Shown: positions 1 through 5,932 of the stretch, in pieces
Layout of the letters: the number at the start of each line of letters is the position of its first letter
Numbering within the stretch: position 1 is the first letter of the stretch
NCBI GenBank assembly: GCA_017577345.1
Contig: PITX01000062.1
Span: forward strand, 1-7,325
DNA: 7,325 nt
Reading direction: 5' to 3'
DNA from: Clostridiales bacterium
GTDB lineage: Bacteria > Bacillota > Clostridia > Oscillospirales > Oscillospiraceae
Notes under the pieces: model-generated
Told to the model about the DNA's origin: nothing
Seen by the model: only the letters and a program-made list of their open reading frames with translations
Databases searched by the model: none
Program-made: the position numbers and the translations under genes

Positions 1-501
1 ATGACCGACCTCGTCACTCGTAAGACCGCAGCGCTGCCGAAGTATGACCCGCAGAAGCCGAACCTCCCGAAGCGGCGTGCTTTCGTCGGTGCGATCTCCT
101 GGCTCAAGGCAGTACGCAGTTGTTTGGGCAATTCCGTTATTTTTGCACTGGATGAAGCACTGATGTGTCAGGGCAACTTCGGCGGGAGAAGCGATGAGTA
201 TCTTGTGTGGGTCTACGGTGACGATGCCGTTTCCCGATATAACGGTGTTGTTGTTCTCGGCAATCACGTGAGTCCGTACAGCGTAAGAGAAAAGAACGGA
301 CTATTATATACCGATTTGAGCAGAACGATCTCCGACGCATTTGCAAACGAGGACATTCTGGATATGCAGGGTATCACAGAAGCCGTCAGCAGATACTACT
401 ATCGAAACGGCAACAGCTTTGACGGTCTCTCCGTCGCGCCGGAATATCAGGAGCGATTTGAAAAGCTGGCAAAGGAAGCAATCGACTATTACAGTAATTA
501 A
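1..501 (+). CDS. Putative AbiEi-like antitoxin, partner of the downstream AbiEii-like toxin
   Basis: A 166-residue protein, not recognised with certainty. It lies 12 bases upstream of a gene of the AbiEii nucleotidyltransferase toxin family, the usual place of the AbiEi antitoxin, so the two are probably co-transcribed and translated together. The C-terminal half (about residues 90-130, LLYTDLSRTISDAF and the following helix) resembles the part of AbiEi-type proteins that reads 'TdpeRTllDal' before a terminal helical region. No clear N-terminal winged helix is seen, and the protein is shorter than typical AbiEi antitoxins (roughly 200 residues or more). The ATG is the first base of the window, so the true start may lie upstream and the N-terminus may be incomplete. 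The basic, proline-rich first 25 residues (KYDPQKPNLPKRR) look more like a linker than a domain start. In AbiE systems the antitoxin neutralises the toxin and represses the operon. Alternative: an unrelated small protein that happens to precede the toxin gene. Confidence 0.5.
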   Translation: MTDLVTRKTAALPKYDPQKPNLPKRRAFVGAISWLKAVRSCLGNSVIFALDEALMCQGNFGGRSDEYLVWVYGDDAVSRYNGVVVLGNHVSPYSVREKNGLLYTDLSRTISDAFANEDILDMQGITEAVSRYYYRNGNSFDGLSVAPEYQERFEKLAKEAIDYYSN

Positions 502-513
502 AAGGGTGATATT

Positions 514-1245
514 ATGAATCTGTCAGCAGAAGAAAAGATCATGTACAATGTCATGATGGCGATTTACGACAGCAGAATCCCGATGAGCTTCAAGGGCTCG
601 ATGGTTCTCAAAGCCTGCCTGCTCGAAGCCGGGTATTCCGATGACACCCGTCACACCGTAGACATCGACGGCAACTGGTCTTCGGATAATCCACCGACGG
701 GAGAGGAAATGGTAGAATCGCTGCAAAAGGCACTCCGAAAAAACAACATCGACCTTGATGTGAGCATTTTCCGAATGTACGGTGAGGGGCGCTCCGCAGG
801 CTTTGAACTGGCAGACCGCGACACAGGTGAGATCCTTTTCTCTATGGATGTTGATGTGAACCGTCCGGTTTCGTCGACCAAAGTCTATGAGGTAGAAGGC
901 ATCCGCTTCCTCGGGGTATCTCCGTCACAGATGATTGCCGACAAGATTTCGGCGGTCTCTACCGACAAGGTGTTCCGCAGGATCAAGGATGTTGTTGACC
1001 TCTACTATCTTTCAAAGGTGTTTGTCCTTGATAAGGCGGAAATTGTCAAAGTCCTGACGGACACCGGAAGAACGCTCGATAACTTCAACGGTTTTCTGTA
1101 CCGCACCGAAGAGCTGCGGCATTCGTATGACAAGTTCCGGCTTGTGGGGGATGTGCAGAAGCCGCCGTTTGACGAGATATATCAGAGTGTGAAAATGTAT
1201 ATCAAGGATTTTCTGCCAAAGGAACGGTCTCGTGACGAAAGATAA
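514..1245 (+). CDS. AbiEii/AbiGii-family nucleotidyltransferase toxin
   Basis: A 243-residue protein with the layout of the AbiEii/AbiGii nucleotidyltransferase (DUF1814) family. The polymerase-beta-like signature is FKGSMVLKA (residues 26-34) followed by R46-H-T-V-D-I-D52, corresponding to the family's 'KGGtaL...R.T.DlD' motif with D50 and D52 as candidate metal ligands. A third acidic strand, SMDVDVNRP, spans 110-118. The downstream family motif appears as MIADKISAV (140-148) and RRIKDVVDLYYL (155-166), matching 'l.eKl.al..R...RD.yDl..L'. Known family members transfer nucleotides to RNA targets such as tRNA acceptor ends and stop growth unless held in check; AbiE systems act as abortive-infection phage defence. 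An AAGGG ribosome binding site at 502-506 lies between the two genes. Family call is strong. Target RNA and phage range cannot be read from sequence. Glycine of the second family position is replaced (KGS instead of KGG), a tolerated variation. Confidence 0.85.
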   Translation: MNLSAEEKIMYNVMMAIYDSRIPMSFKGSMVLKACLLEAGYSDDTRHTVDIDGNWSSDNPPTGEEMVESLQKALRKNNIDLDVSIFRMYGEGRSAGFELADRDTGEILFSMDVDVNRPVSSTKVYEVEGIRFLGVSPSQMIADKISAVSTDKVFRRIKDVVDLYYLSKVFVLDKAEIVKVLTDTGRTLDNFNGFLYRTEELRHSYDKFRLVGDVQKPPFDEIYQSVKMYIKDFLPKERSRDER

Positions 1246-1271
1246 ACAATCAAAAGTGAATACAAAATGGT

Positions 1272-1303
1272 AAGCCGATGAGATGATTTCTCATCGGCTT
1301 TTT
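1272..1303 (+). terminator. Intrinsic terminator after the toxin-antitoxin pair
   Basis: A perfect 12-bp stem (1272-1283 with 1289-1300) with a 5-base loop runs into five T residues (1299-1303). It is flanked by TACAAAA (1261-1267) and TTTTGTA (1300-1306), which extend the symmetry, so it may also act on the other strand. It separates the toxin-antitoxin unit from the mobility operon. No convincing promoter is visible between it and mobC, so mobC may depend on readthrough or on a weak promoter. Confidence 0.9.
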
Positions 1304-1333
1304 GTATGCTCAAAAGAAAGGACTGATGAAAAA

Positions 1334-1672
1334 ATGAACAAGACACCGAAATCCAAGTATGCAAGGCTTGATCTTCGCCTCACGCCGAAAGAAAAAGAAC
1401 GGATCACCGCCAAAGCCGAAAGATGCGGTCTGAGCACAACCGAATATGTCAAGCAAAGGGCATTGGGCTACGAACCGAGATCGGTTCCGCCCAACGCCCT
1501 TTTTCATTTTCTGGAGAAGCTCGGCGATCTTGAACGCAAGAGCACATCTGCCGCTCTGGACGCGCAGATCAGTGATCTACTGCGGGAGATCGCGGCGGTA
1601 TTCTTACTTCCGGGAAAGGAGGACGGAAAGCCGTGGCAGTCACAGGATTCTGGCCCGTCTGTGGAAATCTGA
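1334..1672 (+). CDS. mobC: MobC-like relaxosome accessory protein
   Basis: A 112-residue protein. The N-terminal part, KYARLDLRLTPKEKERITAK (about residues 7-26), followed by AERCGLSTTEYVKQRALG, is the ribbon-helix-helix pattern of MobC/relaxosome proteins: a basic beta strand, then two helices with the 'lS.seyvr.ralG' turn. Known role: it binds near oriT and helps the relaxase open and nick the DNA. The chosen ATG is preceded by AAAGGA (1317-1322). An upstream in-frame ATG at 1283 would start inside the terminator loop and adds 17 residues without family similarity, so it was rejected. The last 40 bases overlap the relaxase gene, which places the relaxase start under translational coupling. 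A long hairpin lies within this gene (see 1455-1504). The C-terminal tail after about residue 95 is low in recognisable structure. Confidence 0.82.
   Translation: MNKTPKSKYARLDLRLTPKEKERITAKAERCGLSTTEYVKQRALGYEPRSVPPNALFHFLEKLGDLERKSTSAALDAQISDLLREIAAVFLLPGKEDGKPWQSQDSGPSVEI
1455..1504. repeat. Long three-tier inverted repeat inside mobC
   Basis: Three stacked arms pair in order: AAAGGGC (1455-1461) with GCCCTTT (1496-1502), TTGGGC (1463-1468) with GCCCAA (1489-1494), and GAACCGA (1472-1478) with TCGGTTC (1481-1487). This gives 20 complementary pairs, interrupted only by an A/C mismatch and a TAC/C bulge. Five T residues (1500-1504) follow or join the 3' arm, so the transcript would resemble an intrinsic terminator. 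The DNA could equally be a cruciform or protein-binding palindrome, for example an oriT-associated inverted repeat. It encodes the region around GYEPRSVPPNA of MobC. Pairing is read directly; function is inferred. Confidence 0.7.
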
Positions 1673-2997
1673 AGGCAACGCTGGATTACGCAGACAACCC
1701 CGATAAGACTACGCCGAAAGAGTATCTGGACGAAGACCTGTTTGCCGCGCTGCGCTATGTCAAAAACGACAGCAAGACCGACCGGCAGGTATTCGTCGGC
1801 GGGATCAACTGTTCCAAGCAGAACGCTTATGCCGAAATGATTGCCGTGCAGCGACGTTTCGGAATGCACGGAAAAGTTGTCGGCTACCACGGCATCCAGA
1901 GCTTCGCCGCAGGAGAAGTCGCGCCGGAGGAAGCTTTCGAAATCGGCAAGGAGACCGCGAGACGGATGTGGGGCGACCGGTATCAGGTGCTCGTTACCGT
2001 GCATCTGAACACGGATAATGTTCACTGCCATTTCGTGGTCAACCCCGTGTCATTCAAAGACGGGCAGAAGTTCCGCAACAAAATCGGCGACCATAAGGAG
2101 CTGCGAAAGATCTCAGATGATGTTTGTCGGGAGCACGGGCTCTCCGTTCTGGAAAACAGCGAGTTTTACAGCAAGGGCAAAAAGAAGGAGTACTGGCTGC
2201 ACCGTCAGGGCAAAAAGACGCACCGTGACATTCTCAAAGAAGATGTCGAATACTGCCTCACATACGCCGGCAGCTGGGAGCAGTTCGGAGACCAGATGCG
2301 CGGGCGCGGCTATACGATCGACTGGAAGCGGATGTCCGTCCGCGCAAAGGACTGGGAACGCTCTGTCCGTCTGACTTCACTCGGCTACAACATCGACGAA
2401 ATGACCGAGCGGCTGGAAAACAATCTATTTGCCTCCGATTATTACTTCAAGTGGAACAGTCATCTGCCGTACAAGCCGAAACAGTTTCCGCTGGAGTATC
2501 AGCTGCGGCGTTTGCTGTTCAGCGTGGAGCACAGCTATGACACCGCTATCGTTCTCGTGGACACGCTTTTCCTGATTCTGATCGAGATCATCAAGATCGT
2601 AACGCAGATGCCGGACATTATGCTCCTGTCGCCCGATCTTCGCGCTGCTGAAAAGAATTTCGAACAGTACCGGTCAGATTATCATTTTCTGAAAGAAAAC
2701 GGTATCCGCACGATCCCGGAGCTGTCAGACTGCATTGCCGATACACGGGAACAGATCACAGCACTCGAAGCAGAGCGGTCAAAAGCGGACAATGCCCGCC
2801 GCCGTGCGCACTCGCCGAAAGAAGTGCAGGACGCAAAAGACGAGCGTAAGGCGATCACCGAAAAAATACGCCCGCTTCGTGCAAAGGTGAAGCAGGCGGA
2901 ACGAATTATGGAGGAATCTCCACACCTATACGAATTATTACAACAGGAACACGGCCTTGAAAAGGCCGAATTACAAAGACTTGAAAGGAATCGTTAA
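1633..2997 (+). CDS. MobA/MobP-type relaxase (mobilization nuclease)
   Basis: A 454-residue relaxase of the Relaxase/Mobilisation nuclease family (Pfam MobA/VirD2-like group) common in Clostridia mobile elements. Visible motifs: an N-terminal segment NLKATLDYADNPDKT with Y19 as the probable catalytic tyrosine; YHGIQSF near residues 84-90; and the metal-binding histidine motif VHLNTDNVHCHFVVNPVSF with H124, H131 and H133. The RELAXASE core ends near residue 165 (HGLSVLEN). A linker with KGKKKEYW and a hydrophobic helix around 305-330 follow. A long charged coiled coil fills about 335-454. The protein would nick oriT, attach covalently through tyrosine to the 5' end, and pilot the strand into a helper's secretion channel. 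Translation starts at GTG 1633, with AAAGGAGGA at 1615-1623 inside mobC. The next in-frame methionine comes much later, after the catalytic tyrosine, so GTG is preferred. The reading frame is intact. Confidence 0.92.
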   Translation: MAVTGFWPVCGNLKATLDYADNPDKTTPKEYLDEDLFAALRYVKNDSKTDRQVFVGGINCSKQNAYAEMIAVQRRFGMHGKVVGYHGIQSFAAGEVAPEEAFEIGKETARRMWGDRYQVLVTVHLNTDNVHCHFVVNPVSFKDGQKFRNKIGDHKELRKISDDVCREHGLSVLENSEFYSKGKKKEYWLHRQGKKTHRDILKEDVEYCLTYAGSWEQFGDQMRGRGYTIDWKRMSVRAKDWERSVRLTSLGYNIDEMTERLENNLFASDYYFKWNSHLPYKPKQFPLEYQLRRLLFSVEHSYDTAIVLVDTLFLILIEIIKIVTQMPDIMLLSPDLRAAEKNFEQYRSDYHFLKENGIRTIPELSDCIADTREQITALEAERSKADNARRRAHSPKEVQDAKDERKAITEKIRPLRAKVKQAERIMEESPHLYELLQQEHGLEKAELQRLERNR

Positions 2998-3000
2998 ACT

Positions 3001-3861
3001 ATGCAAAATACTATGATTACACCGGCAGCCATTCCGGTATCGAAACTGCACCCCTTTGAGGGGCACCCCTTCAAAGTGCTCGACAACGAAGAAATGAATG
3101 TGTTGATTGAAAGCGTTCAGATGCAGGGCATTCTCTCGCCGCTGACCGTCAGGCCGATCGAAGGCACGGCAGACGAATATGAGGTGATCAGCGGACACCG
3201 CCGCTTGCACGCAGCTATGAAAGCAGGACTGGGAACAGTACCTGCTTTTATTTTTGCCATTGACCGCGACGCAGCCGCGATCATGGTAGTGGACAGCAAC
3301 CTGCATCGTGAGCACATTCTGCCGTCTGAAAAAGCATTTGCGTACAGGCTGAAGCTTGAAGCAATGAACCGTCAGGGTTTACGAACAGATTTAACTTTTT
3401 CCCAAGTCGGGAAAAAGTTAAACAGTTATGAGGAAGTGGCAGCGCAATCCGGGGACAGCAGAAATCAGATCCACCGCTACATTCGTCTGACGCACCTTAT
3501 CCCGGAGCTGCTTGACTGGATGGACGAGGGAAAAATCGCATTGTCCGTTGGCGTAGAACTGTCATACCTCAACGAAGACTCTCAGCGCGAGGTTCTCGAG
3601 CAGTGCGAGATCAATGACTGCACACCGTCCTATTCGCAGGCGTGGCGGATGCACAAGGCGGACCGCGAAGGCACCCTTTCGTATTCTGCCATCCGGCAGA
3701 TCATGCAGGAGGAAAAAGCAAATCAGAAAGAAATGTTCAAAATTCCGATGGAGCGTATTCGCAGGTTCTTCCCTCAGAGCTACACGCCTGCGCAGATCGA
3801 AGAAAACATTCTGCGGCTTTGTGAGCAGGAGCACCGCCGACGAATGGATCGCGGTAGATAA
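3001..3861 (+). CDS. ParB/RepB/Spo0J-family protein of the mobile element
   Basis: A 286-residue protein with the ParB N-terminal domain. The start strand reads IPVSKLHPFEGHPFKVLDNEEM (residues about 12-33, family 'l.pfp.HPf.v.ddeem'). The nucleotide-binding box is ISGHRRLHAA (63-72), in place of the common GERR. Next is DSNLHREHILPSEKAFAYRL (98-117), the 'eN.qR..L.p.E.A' box. A helix-turn-helix follows at about 143-166 (EEVAAQSGDSRNQIHRYIRL). Between these lies DLTFSQVGKKLN (130-141), encoded by a perfect palindrome (see 3390-3422). No ParA is adjacent, which is usual for this family in Clostridia elements, where it is thought to act as a DNA-binding maintenance or regulatory protein; its exact role here is not known. 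The ribosome binding site AAAGGA (2984-2989) sits in the end of the relaxase gene, whose stop is 3 bases before this ATG. A second in-frame ATG at 3013 is possible. Confidence 0.88.
   Translation: MQNTMITPAAIPVSKLHPFEGHPFKVLDNEEMNVLIESVQMQGILSPLTVRPIEGTADEYEVISGHRRLHAAMKAGLGTVPAFIFAIDRDAAAIMVVDSNLHREHILPSEKAFAYRLKLEAMNRQGLRTDLTFSQVGKKLNSYEEVAAQSGDSRNQIHRYIRLTHLIPELLDWMDEGKIALSVGVELSYLNEDSQREVLEQCEINDCTPSYSQAWRMHKADREGTLSYSAIRQIMQEEKANQKEMFKIPMERIRRFFPQSYTPAQIEENILRLCEQEHRRRMDRGR
3054..3076. repeat. Imperfect inverted repeat at the start of parB
   Basis: CTTTGAGGGG (3054-3063) and CCCCTTCAAAG (3066-3076) are complementary except for one extra T, and the block is bounded by GCAC and GTGC. It lies about 50 bases into the gene, where an autoregulatory operator or translation-affecting hairpin would be plausible. 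Codon constraints of the conserved HPFEGHPFKV segment may be the whole explanation. Confidence 0.4.
3390..3422. repeat. Perfect 14-bp inverted repeat inside parB
   Basis: The arms TTTAACTTTTTCCC (3390-3403) and GGGAAAAAGTTAAA (3409-3422) are exactly complementary, separated by AAGTC. The palindrome encodes residues 130-141 (DLTFSQVGKKLN), a hydrophilic linker between the ParB domain and the helix-turn-helix. The segment is AT-rich compared with its surroundings. It may be a binding site for the ParB protein itself, an inserted coding palindrome, or an RNA hairpin. The symmetry is certain, the role is not. Confidence 0.85.
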
Positions 3862-3871
3862 GGAGAATCGG

Positions 3872-4081
3872 ATGCTTGACCACAGAAAGAAGTATATGTA
3901 TGTTCAGGGCCATCTGGTCACAATCTCTTTTTCCAAGCAAAAGAACGAAGGGCTATATGATCGCATAAAAGAAATTCTGCTTTCAGCGGGTGAAGCGGAT
4001 TGCAAACCGCACATTTGCAGACAACCCTCCGATAATCATAAAATGCGAAAGAAGGAGGAATGTGCAGATGGAACACAATAG
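3872..4081 (+). CDS. Small mobile-element protein of unknown function (TnpW-like pattern)
   Basis: A 69-residue ORF. It starts 10 bases after the parB stop, with AAGGAG (3860-3865) overlapping that stop codon and ideal spacing to the ATG, and ends 14 bases inside the recombinase gene. Residues 6-40 (KKYMYVQGHLVTISFSKQKN, then a helix LYDRIKEILLSA) have a two-strand-then-helix pattern reminiscent of the short proteins next to serine recombinases, such as TnpW of Tn4451; this is a pattern resemblance only. The C-terminal 28 residues are basic and cysteine/histidine-containing (C43, H46, C48, and C63 near the end) and look unstructured. Its position between parB and the recombinase, coupled to both, suggests a role in excision control or in setting recombinase translation. 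No function is assigned. Confidence 0.65.
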   Translation: MLDHRKKYMYVQGHLVTISFSKQKNEGLYDRIKEILLSAGEADCKPHICRQPSDNHKMRKKEECADGTQ

Positions 4082-5678
4082 GGTTTGCTGCTTGTATCGT
4101 GTTTCGACCGAAAAGCAGGTGGACTACGACAACAATCATGAGGCAGATATCCCAATGCAGAGAAAAGCCTGCCACCGTTTTGCAGAGCAGATGGGCTGGC
4201 AAATCGTCCATGAGGAGCAGGAGGACGGTGTATCCGGTCATAAGGTTCGGGCAGAAAACCGCGATAAAATCCAGGCAATCAAGGAACTTGCCCGTAAGGG
4301 TGCATTTGATATTCTTCTGGTGTTTATGTTCGACCGTATCGGGCGTATCGCAGACGAGACACCGTTCGTGGTGGAGTGGTTTGTAAAGAACGGCATTCAA
4401 GTCTGGAGCACGCAGGAGGGAGAGCAGCGCTTTGACAATCACATCGACAAGCTGCTCAATTATATTCGCTTTTGGCAGGCAGACGGCGAAAGCGAAAAGA
4501 CCTCCATCCGTACACGCACAAGTCTCGGACAGTTGGTTGAAGATGGCCACTACAAGGGCGGCAATGCCCCGATCGGCTATGAATTAGTACGCAGCGGACG
4601 TATGAACAAGAAGAAGCACGAGTTATATGATCTGAAAATCAAAGAGGAAGATGCAAGTACCGTTCGTCGGATTTTTGAAAAGTATGTTCTTGAGGGCTAT
4701 GGCGTTCAAAAAATTGCAAATGATCTGAACGGCGAGGGCATCCGAAACCCGACGGGAAACCGATGGTCTTACAATACGATCCGCAACATTCTGTTAAACC
4801 CGACCTATACAGGCATCCTGCGAAGCGGCGACAGCCGCTCACCACGTCTGCCGGAGCTGCAGATCATCTCGCAGGAAATGTTTGACCGCGCACAAAAGAT
4901 CCGGGAAGAGAGGAGGACCAGCAAGCCGGATACTCCGAGAGTCCCTATCAATATGCGCGGGAACTCATTGCTGTCCGGGAATGTGTTTTGCGGTCACTGC
5001 GGTTCCAGACTGCATCTGACAACAACGACGAAGCGCTATACCCGCAAGGACGGCTCACAGGTCAATGAGCGCCGCCTACGCTACTGCTGTTACCAGAAGG
5101 TTCGGAAAATGGTGGAGTGCGACGGGCAGTCCGGCTATTCGGTAAAAATGGTTGATGGCATGGTGGAGGAAATCATTAAGAAAATGTTCTCTTCCATCAA
5201 AGGAATTCCTAAATCCCAAGTCATTACATCGAGGTATAAAAAAGAAGTGACGCTCCGAAAAAATGCACACACAAAGTTGCAGGCAGAGTTTGCAAAAGCG
5301 CAGGAAACGATCCGAAAACTGCGGGAGGAAGTCGTCAGAGCGATTCAGGGCGAGAGCTCCTTTCCGAAACAAATGCTTGCGGATCTGGTTGCTGAAGCTG
5401 AGGCAAAGGCAGCGGATTTACAGAGTCAATGCCAGGATGCTGAACGGGCGCTTGCAGACAGCGAACAGCTATTAGAGGACGTGGGTCGCAAATATACCGA
5501 AATAATGTCGTGGGCGGACATGTTTGATACCGCTTCTATGCCGGCAAAAAAGATGATCGTAAATGCGATGATACACCGTGTGGATGTATGTCGCGGCTTT
5601 CAGCTCAATATTGAACTGAATATGGATATTCGGCAGTTTTTCGCCGGTATCGACGAAGGAAAAGAAACAGGATCGTAA
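4068..5678 (+). CDS. Large serine recombinase (site-specific integrase/excisionase)
   Basis: A 536-residue enzyme, close in length to TndX of Tn5397 (about 533). The N-terminal resolvase domain has CCLYRVSTEKQ with nucleophile S13 and R11, and FDRIGR with R90 and R93 in the active-site arginine motif. The 'Recombinase' domain begins around APIGYEL (residues 165-171) and includes YGVQKIANDLNGEGI and the NPTYTGIL segment. A zinc ribbon follows: C308-GH-C311, then the C340-C341 pair and C351. A long coiled coil occupies about 388-480, the region used by this family for subunit contacts that set direction. Known chemistry: paired att sites are cut at a central dinucleotide through 5'-phosphoserine links and exchanged by rotation. 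The start is ATG 4068, with AAGGAGGA at 4052-4059; the upstream in-frame ATG at 3990 lacks such a site and adds 26 unrelated residues. All catalytic motifs are present, so the enzyme is probably active. Confidence 0.95.
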   Translation: MEHNRVCCLYRVSTEKQVDYDNNHEADIPMQRKACHRFAEQMGWQIVHEEQEDGVSGHKVRAENRDKIQAIKELARKGAFDILLVFMFDRIGRIADETPFVVEWFVKNGIQVWSTQEGEQRFDNHIDKLLNYIRFWQADGESEKTSIRTRTSLGQLVEDGHYKGGNAPIGYELVRSGRMNKKKHELYDLKIKEEDASTVRRIFEKYVLEGYGVQKIANDLNGEGIRNPTGNRWSYNTIRNILLNPTYTGILRSGDSRSPRLPELQIISQEMFDRAQKIREERRTSKPDTPRVPINMRGNSLLSGNVFCGHCGSRLHLTTTTKRYTRKDGSQVNERRLRYCCYQKVRKMVECDGQSGYSVKMVDGMVEEIIKKMFSSIKGIPKSQVITSRYKKEVTLRKNAHTKLQAEFAKAQETIRKLREEVVRAIQGESSFPKQMLADLVAEAEAKAADLQSQCQDAERALADSEQLLEDVGRKYTEIMSWADMFDTASMPAKKMIVNAMIHRVDVCRGFQLNIELNMDIRQFFAGIDEGKETGS

Positions 5679-5687
5679 AACGCAAAG

Positions 5688-5723
5688 CGCCGCCAAAGAC
5701 CAAAAGGTTTTCGGCGGCGTTTT
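5688..5723 (+). terminator. Intrinsic terminator after the recombinase
   Basis: A GC-rich stem CGCCGCC (5688-5694) pairs with GGCGGCG (5713-5719). It continues inwards through AAGACC and GGTTTT with one G-T pair, closing on an AAAA loop. A run of four Ts then CTTT follows. It begins 9 bases after the recombinase stop and ends the mobility operon. Confidence 0.92.
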
Positions 5724-5820
5724 CTTTGTTGGTCTGACGCTTCTCAACGTCTGCTTTTTCGGGGTGACCCAACTGGCGGCAAAAAATTATTCGAGAAAGT
5801 ATAAAATTTGAGAAAGTTAG
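5724..5820. other. Intergenic stretch likely holding the right attachment junction
   Basis: There is no gene here. The segment lies between the recombinase terminator and the tRNA terminator, where the end of an element with a terminal serine recombinase would be expected. Candidate landmarks: a small palindrome GGGTGACCC (5762-5770) with a central GA, the dinucleotide at which Tn4451/Tn5397-type recombinases cross over; GACG/CGTC arms at 5736-5739 and 5748-5751; and two copies of GAGAAAGT (5793-5800 and 5810-5817). None defines the junction by itself. Confidence 0.35.
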
Positions 5821-5857
5821 AAAAACGGCAGGTTTCACAAGTAAACCTGCCGTTTTT
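5821..5857 (-). terminator. Terminator of the tRNA-Ala gene (bidirectional)
   Basis: A perfect 15-bp stem (5821-5835 with 5843-5857) has a 7-base loop. Read on the minus strand it directly follows the encoded CCA end of the tRNA and finishes in GTTTTT. It ends in TTTTT on the plus strand too, so it insulates the tRNA and the element from each other. Confidence 0.9.
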
Positions 5858-5932
5858 GGTGGACGATAGGGGGATCGAACCCCTGACCTCCAGATTGCGA
5901 ACCTGGCGTTCTCCCAGCTGAACTAATCGCCC
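5857..5932 (-). tRNA. tRNA-Ala, anticodon CGC
   Basis: A 76-base tRNA on the minus strand with CCA encoded. The acceptor stem GGGCGAT/ATCGTCC contains the G3-U70 pair and discriminator A73 that mark alanine tRNAs. The D arm is GTTC/GAAC with AGCTGGGA between. The anticodon stem CCAGG/TCTGG encloses loop TTCGCAA, giving anticodon CGC, which reads codon GCG. The T arm is AGGGG, TTCGATC, CCCCT. All arms pair, with one G-U in the anticodon stem (31-39). The gene is transcribed towards the mobile element and ends in its own terminator. Anticodon and identity elements agree, so the assignment is firm. Confidence 0.95.

Larger units (their letters stand above)
1..5723 (+). mobile_element. Right-hand part of an integrative mobilizable element (IME)
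   Basis: Seen: a co-directional block encoding a MobC-like protein, a relaxase, a ParB-like protein, a small protein and a large serine recombinase, ended by a terminator at 5688-5723. An AbiE-like toxin-antitoxin pair lies directly upstream. Known: relaxase plus MobC with a large serine recombinase is the gene set of mobilizable transposons such as Tn4451 and of Clostridia ICEs such as Tn5397, where the recombinase gene sits at one end. Inferred: the element runs leftwards out of the window and its right end lies between the recombinase terminator and the tRNA-Ala gene. No VirD4/TcpA coupling protein or type IV secretion gene is visible, so it is called mobilizable rather than conjugative; such genes could lie beyond the left edge. 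Whether the toxin-antitoxin pair belongs to the element is inferred from position only. Confidence 0.75.

Noticed and set aside
1283..1333. Earlier ATG for mobC
   Set aside because: It starts inside the terminator stem, has no ribosome binding site, and the added residues do not match the family.
1504..2031. Minus-strand ORF of 175 codons opposite the relaxase start
   Set aside because: It is antisense to the motif-bearing relaxase and mobC frames, with no ribosome binding site or family resemblance.
2952..2968. CGGCCTT/AAGGCCG hairpin at the end of the relaxase gene
   Set aside because: A short stem with a 3-base loop and no T run. It probably reflects Leu-Glu-Lys-Ala codons and is too weak to call a terminator or regulatory site.
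3614..3871. Upstream part of the long plus-strand frame that contains the small ORF
   Set aside because: It overlaps parB in another frame and has an arginine/serine-rich composition typical of out-of-frame reading. Only the part from ATG 3872, with its own AAGGAG site, is kept.
3990..4067. Earlier ATG for the serine recombinase
   Set aside because: The 26 extra residues are unlike a resolvase N-terminus, which normally begins a few residues before the YRVS motif. ATG 4068 has AAGGAGGA at ideal spacing.
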